From Solanum dulcamara (Eukaryota > Streptophyta > Magnoliopsida > Solanales > Solanaceae): 64,000 nt of DNA. Position numbers and translations under genes: made by a program. The DNA is taken from assembly GCF_947179165.1 (NCBI RefSeq), contig NC_077245.1:11812740-11876739 (forward strand), in the 5' to 3' direction. Positions 59,318 to 64,000 of the stretch are shown here, piece after piece. Under the pieces are notes generated by a model. That model ran no database searches and was not told where the DNA came from. It saw nothing but the letters and a program-made list of their open reading frames with translations. Each line of letters begins with the position of its first letter. Within the stretch, counting starts at the first letter, position 1.

Positions 59318-61881
59318 TTAAAATGCAGCAGCCAAGGTTTTCTCCAATCCTTCAAAAACATCAACCAACAACTTATCCTTATTCCTCACTGAGCACTTAG
59401 CCCTAATTTCACCTTGTCCGCCAGTCGACACGTTCAATTGTCCCATTTTAATCATGGCTATTACAAACTTGTCAAAAAAAACCTTTTGGTCCGTACCAAA
59501 ATTCGTAACGATCCCTCGAGTCCTTTGATCCGTGTACAAATCTTGATCGGACGTAAAAAGCCCTTGCCTATTCATGAGATCAACATAGTACTTATTGTCA
59601 AAAATATTAGGGCTACGAATGTCCATGTTGACCGTGTTGTTTGAGTCAACTTTAGGGCAACTACGTTTGAGGTTGTTAGCGAATGTTTGGTCCATGGTGG
59701 AGTCTTGGTTCGGGTAGAGACGTTCCGTGAAGGAATCGCAGTGGCTGATACCGATAGTGTGGGCCCCAGACAAGGCGACGACGTCCGTGGCGTCGAAGCC
59801 TTTGGTAGCCAGGCGAGTGAGGAGGGTTGTAGTGTTGGCAGTTGGTGCAACGAGGTTGTTTATGGTTGCGGTTTCCGTAGCAAAGTTAAGTCCATCTCTT
59901 CTTCCCAAAGGTACAACATAGTTGGGGCCACCAGTCTGGAATAACAATGGTAGATAAATAAATAAAGCAGCAAAAATAAATAAAAAGAGTTTGTTTCCTA
60001 ATACTCCATTCATCTATTGACATTCTTTCATTTTTAGTCCGTCCGAAAAATAATGACTGATCATTTCTATATTTAGAAGGAATTTAAACTTCCTGTTTTA
60101 CCCATATTGAAATGATTTAGAGTCTGTTTGGATTGACTTATAAGTTGCTAAGCTGTTTTCAACCTTTTTGAGTGTTTGGTTGGCTAACAAATTAAAGTCA
60201 TTTTGTGCTTAAAATAAACACCTAAAAAATAATTGGGCCTGTTTGACTTAGCTTATCTAAACAGCTTATAAGCTGTTTTCTTCTTATAAACGGTTTTAAA
60301 TAAGATAAGTCAACAGGGTTTTAGTCTCACAAATATTTATGATTTCTTTGTGTCCAGTCAAGCACCTTCAAATAAGTTGGAACGAAGGGAGCAGCTATTT
60401 TTTCTTGTTGGAATAATCGTATTTTTTGGGTTAAATAGGTACGTAATTAGTAATTGACATGTGAAATAAAATGTTTAATTACTAGTATTTCAATAAATTA
60501 AGCACTACTAGTGTATTATAAGGAGGTAATATATTTATAATTTACCAAGACAACAGCATCCCTAGCAGCAAGGGCAGCAATATCAGAGCAAGAAACAATT
60601 CTTCCACATTCCTTGTGAACTCTTTCTCTAAGATCTTCAATGATCTTAAATGACTCTTTTCTTAGTGTCTGATTTGGTATTGCAGTTTTCTCACTTGGAC
60701 CCCCTGCTGATCCATCTAGCATTACTGATCCATCACATCCCTGCATCCATCATTTGTACAATATTCATAAATAAATAATTAGATAAAATGTAGTTAGATA
60801 CTATTGGTTTTTTTTAAAAGATGGAGTAGCAAAAAATGATTGAAAATATCTCTCTTTGGATTTGGATTGAAATGTCTTTTAATAAGCAAATAACTTGAAA
60901 TTAAAAACAATCTAAAATATCTCAACAACTCAAACAATCTAACTAAATTTCAAATTCATCTTAAACTAAACAACCTATTTTGTTAAAAAGTTACTGCAAC
61001 TAAAAGCAAATTTCAACAGAGACATATCCCGCCTTCATAAGATAGAGGTAAGATTGCATACATATGCATCCGTACTCACTCCATACACCACTTATGAAAT
61101 TTTATTGGGTATATTATTGTTGTTGATGTACACGTCCCTCCTCTTTTAAAAGGATCATGGTTAAAGTTATGTTACAGATAAATTAAAAATACGTTAAGAG
61201 CTTCAGAGCGATAAAAAAGTGAATCACAATGGATCTTAATAGCAAGGTCACTAAATTTGTCACTTACCATATCCTATCACATATTTAGCATTGGTCTTCC
61301 GCTTGATATGTCACAAGTCATTAACCACTTATCCATTACAAAAAGAAGGGAAAAAACGCTTTGTTTGCAGGGGGTCAAATTTAACATATATATCACTCAA
61401 AAAGAATATATATGTTTAAGTCTTAACACGCATTACAAACGAATATAATAGTTGTGTCATGTGTGTGGGGCTATGATATGGACAAGAGTCATTAAGCTCA
61501 TCAGCTTAAGAAGAGTGAAACTTACTTAAAACATAAGATTGACAACCTGCTATAACAAATATAGATTATGCTAATAATGTAATTTTTTTATACTATTCAT
61601 ATATAAATAGCATGTTTAATTACCTGAACAAAGCAATCATGGAAATGAAGACGAAGCAAGCCAGCAGCTTGGCCAATATCATCCTTAAAAACTTTCTCAA
61701 GTCTCTTCCTAACAATTGATTGTAATTTTGGACAAGTTGAATCAAAGAATGTCCATGAAAGCCCTTTCACTAAAGGAGGAAGACCTTGACCTTTTGATGA
61801 GACAATGAAATATTGAGAAAAAAACAAAAGAGAGGAGATAAACAAGAGCTCAAAGCTTGAAGAGACACCAGTAGAAGCCAT
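59318..61881 (-). CDS. Px-C': class III secretory peroxidase, intact
   Basis: Exons are 61624-61881, 60546-60740 and 59318-59935, GT/AG and phase 0, giving 356 residues. The start at 61881 (MASTGVSSSF) is chosen over an in-frame Met 12 codons upstream because the TATA box at 61933-61942 puts the transcript start below that Met. A signal peptide of about 30 residues is followed by GLPPLVKGLSWTFFDSTCP. Distal Arg77 and His81, calcium loop GCDGSVMLD, proximal His210 in LSGAHTIG and the full cysteine set are present. Beyond the last Cys a hydrophobic tail ends FEGLEKTLAAAF, a possible vacuolar-sorting propeptide. It should be an active H2O2-dependent phenol oxidase. It is the working partner of the interrupted Px-C. 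Confidence 0.95.
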
Positions 61882-61932
61882 AAGTATTAATGTCACTTTA
61901 TCTTGATGAAAAAACATAGCTAAGCAATGGTC

Positions 61933-61942
61933 AAATTTATAG
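61933..61942 (-). promoter_or_regulatory. TATA box of Px-C'
   Basis: CTATAAATTT on the minus strand within the shared GGCTATAAATTTGACC block, 52-60 bp before the ATG. Confidence 0.75.
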
Positions 61943-63164
61943 CCATGTAGTGCTAGTTATTTAAAATTATTAATTATTTTTTTAATAGCCAAGTGTAAGA
62001 TTTTTTTGAATTAATTAGGCCATTGGATTTCCTAGAAAAGAAAGGGTCATTAGTGCTTGTGGCCGTCACAAGCTGCCATCTTCCTTTTTCTTAATTAGGA
62101 TTAATATATTTTTAGGTGTAATGATTAATTCCTACTGGCTGCTTTTTCATGTTTGGAATGCAATGATAAAGACTATTCCATTCTGATTTTATATTAGAAT
62201 CTTGAATATGAAGAAAATCTTACTGAAAGCGTCATTTTCAGAATAGGTTTTTCAATAGGCGATTTGGATTTAATCGGGCTTTGATGTAAGCACTGGACAC
62301 CGGGTGAGAATTTCAAAAAGAATACGTGAACATCATTGATGTATACAAAGTGTATATCAACCGTATAATAAGAAATATTCATCATTGTGTACACCGACAA
62401 TTATACGAGCTAAAATTTATAAAAAAACTAAAGATTAGGATTTGTTTTGTTGCATAATTTATTGCGTTGTTTATTTTTTTTAAAAAAACTTTCTTCTTTA
62501 GAGTAGTAAAACATCATATTTTATATATATGAATAAGGGAAAAGAGTATAACCTGCCCGGGCCAATATATGTAACCCAACAAACTTAGGAACTTAGGTAA
62601 TATATTCCCTTATTATATTTGCTTAACTTATTTTATGAACCTAATAATTAAGTAACAAATAATCTAGTAAATGTTGTTAATCTCCTCTTAATTATTATCG
62701 AGGTTATAGTAGATGTAAAATTTAGCTCAAATTAATTAAGTAACCAGCCCAACCCATCGCATATAAGGAAACTTTGTGGGGAAAAAACACTAAAAAAGCC
62801 TTTGCTGCTTGGCTTGTTATGGTCATTTCCCTCTCAGACACTTCCAACATATTTAATTTCTCTCCACAAGAAAATAAAAACTCTCTTTCTTGAAAGTTCA
62901 TAAATTATTTTTAAAATTTTAGAACAAATAATTGAGATTTTGGTGTGCATGTACTATTGTAGCCTTACAGATTCTATGTTGTACAGCCTTACAGGTATAG
63001 AGGTTTTTTTTCATGATAGACCTTCTGCTCGAGTAAGCATATCAAAAATAAAGTATGTAGAGCAAATTAAATACAATAATGAAGAAGTCTTGTTGAAAAC
63101 AATCAAAGAGAACAAGTAGTAACAACAAACAATATGCTTCATTGAAGCAAAGGAAACACCAAAT
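61943..63164. other. Upstream region of Px-C'
   Basis: No gene is seen. Mostly like 34203-35380, but about 62140-62230 differs strongly from copy 1, so the distal promoters of Px-C and Px-C' are not the same. Confidence 0.4.
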
Positions 63165-63500
63165 ATTGATAAGAGAACTAGACAACGTTCGATTAATTCT
63201 ATCTAGGATCATGTCCTCGATAAACTCCATATATGCCATGTCTTGTCTAATCATTTCACCCAGGACTTCCCCGGCCAACCTCTACCTCTCCCGATACAAC
63301 TATAGTCAATTTTTCACATCCTTTTACTGGAGCATCCATACATCTTCTCTTCATATATATATCTTAACCATCTCAATCTCACCTCTCTCATCTTATCCGT
63401 CACGAAAGCCACACCGACCACCTCATTTATGTATGATACTTCCATGCAATTTAATGACGCTCCATGGAAGTCTGAATGCAATGTAGTCAATACATAAATC
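63165..63500 (-). pseudogene. LINE reverse-transcriptase C-terminal scrap, copy 2
   Basis: Same scrap as at 35383-35692: VTDKMREVRLRWLRY, a GRGRGWPGKSW stretch and, one frame over, GEMIRQDMAYMEFIEDMILDR. Unlike in copy 1 it reads on past the duplication edge at 63479. Confidence 0.7.
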
Positions 63501-63572
63501 CGAGTTTTTTTAGACAACTTGTCTAGGAGTTAATATTTTGGCCGCCCGCGTGCGATTGACAGTAAAAATATG

Positions 63573-63843
63573 TACTTCCTTAGTTTTATATTACTTGTCT
63601 ATGTTATTAAAATATTTATTTTAAATTACTTGTTAATCTATAAAATAAAGATATAATTAATTTTAAAAAAAATTGCTTTTAAAATTTATTCTTGATGAAA
63701 GTATAAACATTATAAAGTGTTTTAAAAATTTATTATTAATTTTATATTGATGAATAAGACGCATAAATAAAGCATATTAAAAGTTTTAAAGAATAAATTA
63801 TTAAAAAACATTTTTGATGGACAAGTAGTAATATAGGAGGGAC
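63573..63843. mobile_element. Stowaway-like MITE
   Basis: Left end tacttccttagttttatatt then acttgtcta; right end ggacaagtagtaatatagga then gggaca, its imperfect reverse complement. AT-rich core without a frame. It lies outside the duplicated segment. Confidence 0.7.
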
Positions 63844-64000
63844 AGGGTAGAATAAGCCAACTACCACAATTAAAGGTCCTCCTCACCTAATCCTATTTGC
63901 CACTAACTTTTGTTACTTTTTTTTGTTCATAAAGCTTACTCTAATACGTAGGAAATAATTATATTAATTCATCCATGGTTATAAAATAAACTAACTTAGC
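63844..64000. other. Window end, nothing recognised
   Basis: No frame or element is seen in the last 157 bp. Confidence 0.5.

Larger units (their letters stand above)
35783..63479. repeat. Tandem segmental duplication, copy 2 (about 22 kb plus a 5.6 kb retrotransposon)
   Basis: Repeats the order of copy 1. Differences seen: the copia insertion at 43588-49222; no MITE at 40618; an extra ~65 bp near 37970; about 390 bp more in Px-B' intron 2 (50320-50705); about 0.9 kb more at 52935-53900; one rather than two 75 bp units near 54690. Its right edge is the continuous one, because the LINE scrap reads on past 63479. Confidence 0.95.

Noticed and set aside
61881..61917. Upstream in-frame start MFFHQDK for Px-C'
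   Set aside because: It lies above the transcription start expected from the TATA box, and the downstream Met gives a normal signal peptide.

Overview
This window looks like plant nuclear DNA, most likely from a nightshade (Solanaceae). It is AT-rich, its genes have introns, and it is dense in mobile-element debris. It carries SINE 3' ends of the TS/SolS kind, stowaway- and hAT-type MITEs, LTR relics and a Ty1/copia element. The family assignment is inferred from repeat style and protein flavour; no marker gene proves a species. No RNA gene, CRISPR array or bacterial-type operon was seen.

The real genes are five secretory class III peroxidases of the peroxidase-12 type, all on the minus strand. 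Each has three coding exons, phase-0 introns at the same two positions, and a TATA box 50-80 bp upstream of the ATG. Px-A (10399-13287) stands alone. Px-B (22947-24796) and Px-C (31608-34141) lie in a ~20.8 kb segment (14899-35692) that is repeated in tandem at 35783-63479, which holds Px-B' (49400-51602) and Px-C' (59318-61881). The repeat joins are not homologous: the left edge lies inside an old LTR-type relic, the right edge inside a LINE reverse-transcriptase relic, and a 90 bp hAT-like scrap sits at the join. After duplication the copies decayed in a complementary way. Copy 1 keeps Px-B but Px-C has a nonsense codon in its signal peptide. Copy 2 keeps Px-C', but Px-B' has a 66 bp in-frame deletion (first disulfide cysteine lost) and a Gly-to-Arg change at the calcium/distal loop. 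One good gene of each type therefore remains.

Layout: 1-818, 5' part of a CACTA transposase; 870-1590, LTR-like relic; 1600-1860, a segment homologous to ones inside both copies, a trace of an older duplication; 2636-3390, tandem array with ~168 bp period; 3569-8859, candidate decayed hAT element with a 122 bp tandem array and a zinc-knuckle scrap; 10399-13287, Px-A; 14899-35692, copy 1; 35693-35782, join; 35783-63479, copy 2, interrupted at 43588-49222 by a Ty1/copia retrotransposon (5 bp target duplication, nearly identical LTRs, broken reading frames); 63573-63843, a stowaway-like MITE.

The peroxidases should be secreted, haem- and calcium-binding enzymes that use H2O2 to oxidise phenolics in the wall or vacuole. 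Px-B/C types carry a hydrophobic C-terminal tail that Px-A lacks, so their destinations may differ. All exon coordinates come from reading splice signals by eye and from paralogue comparison; there is no transcript evidence here. A caution: two ~97-99% similar tandem copies could also be allelic haplotypes wrongly joined in assembly; reads across 35.6-35.8 kb would settle it.
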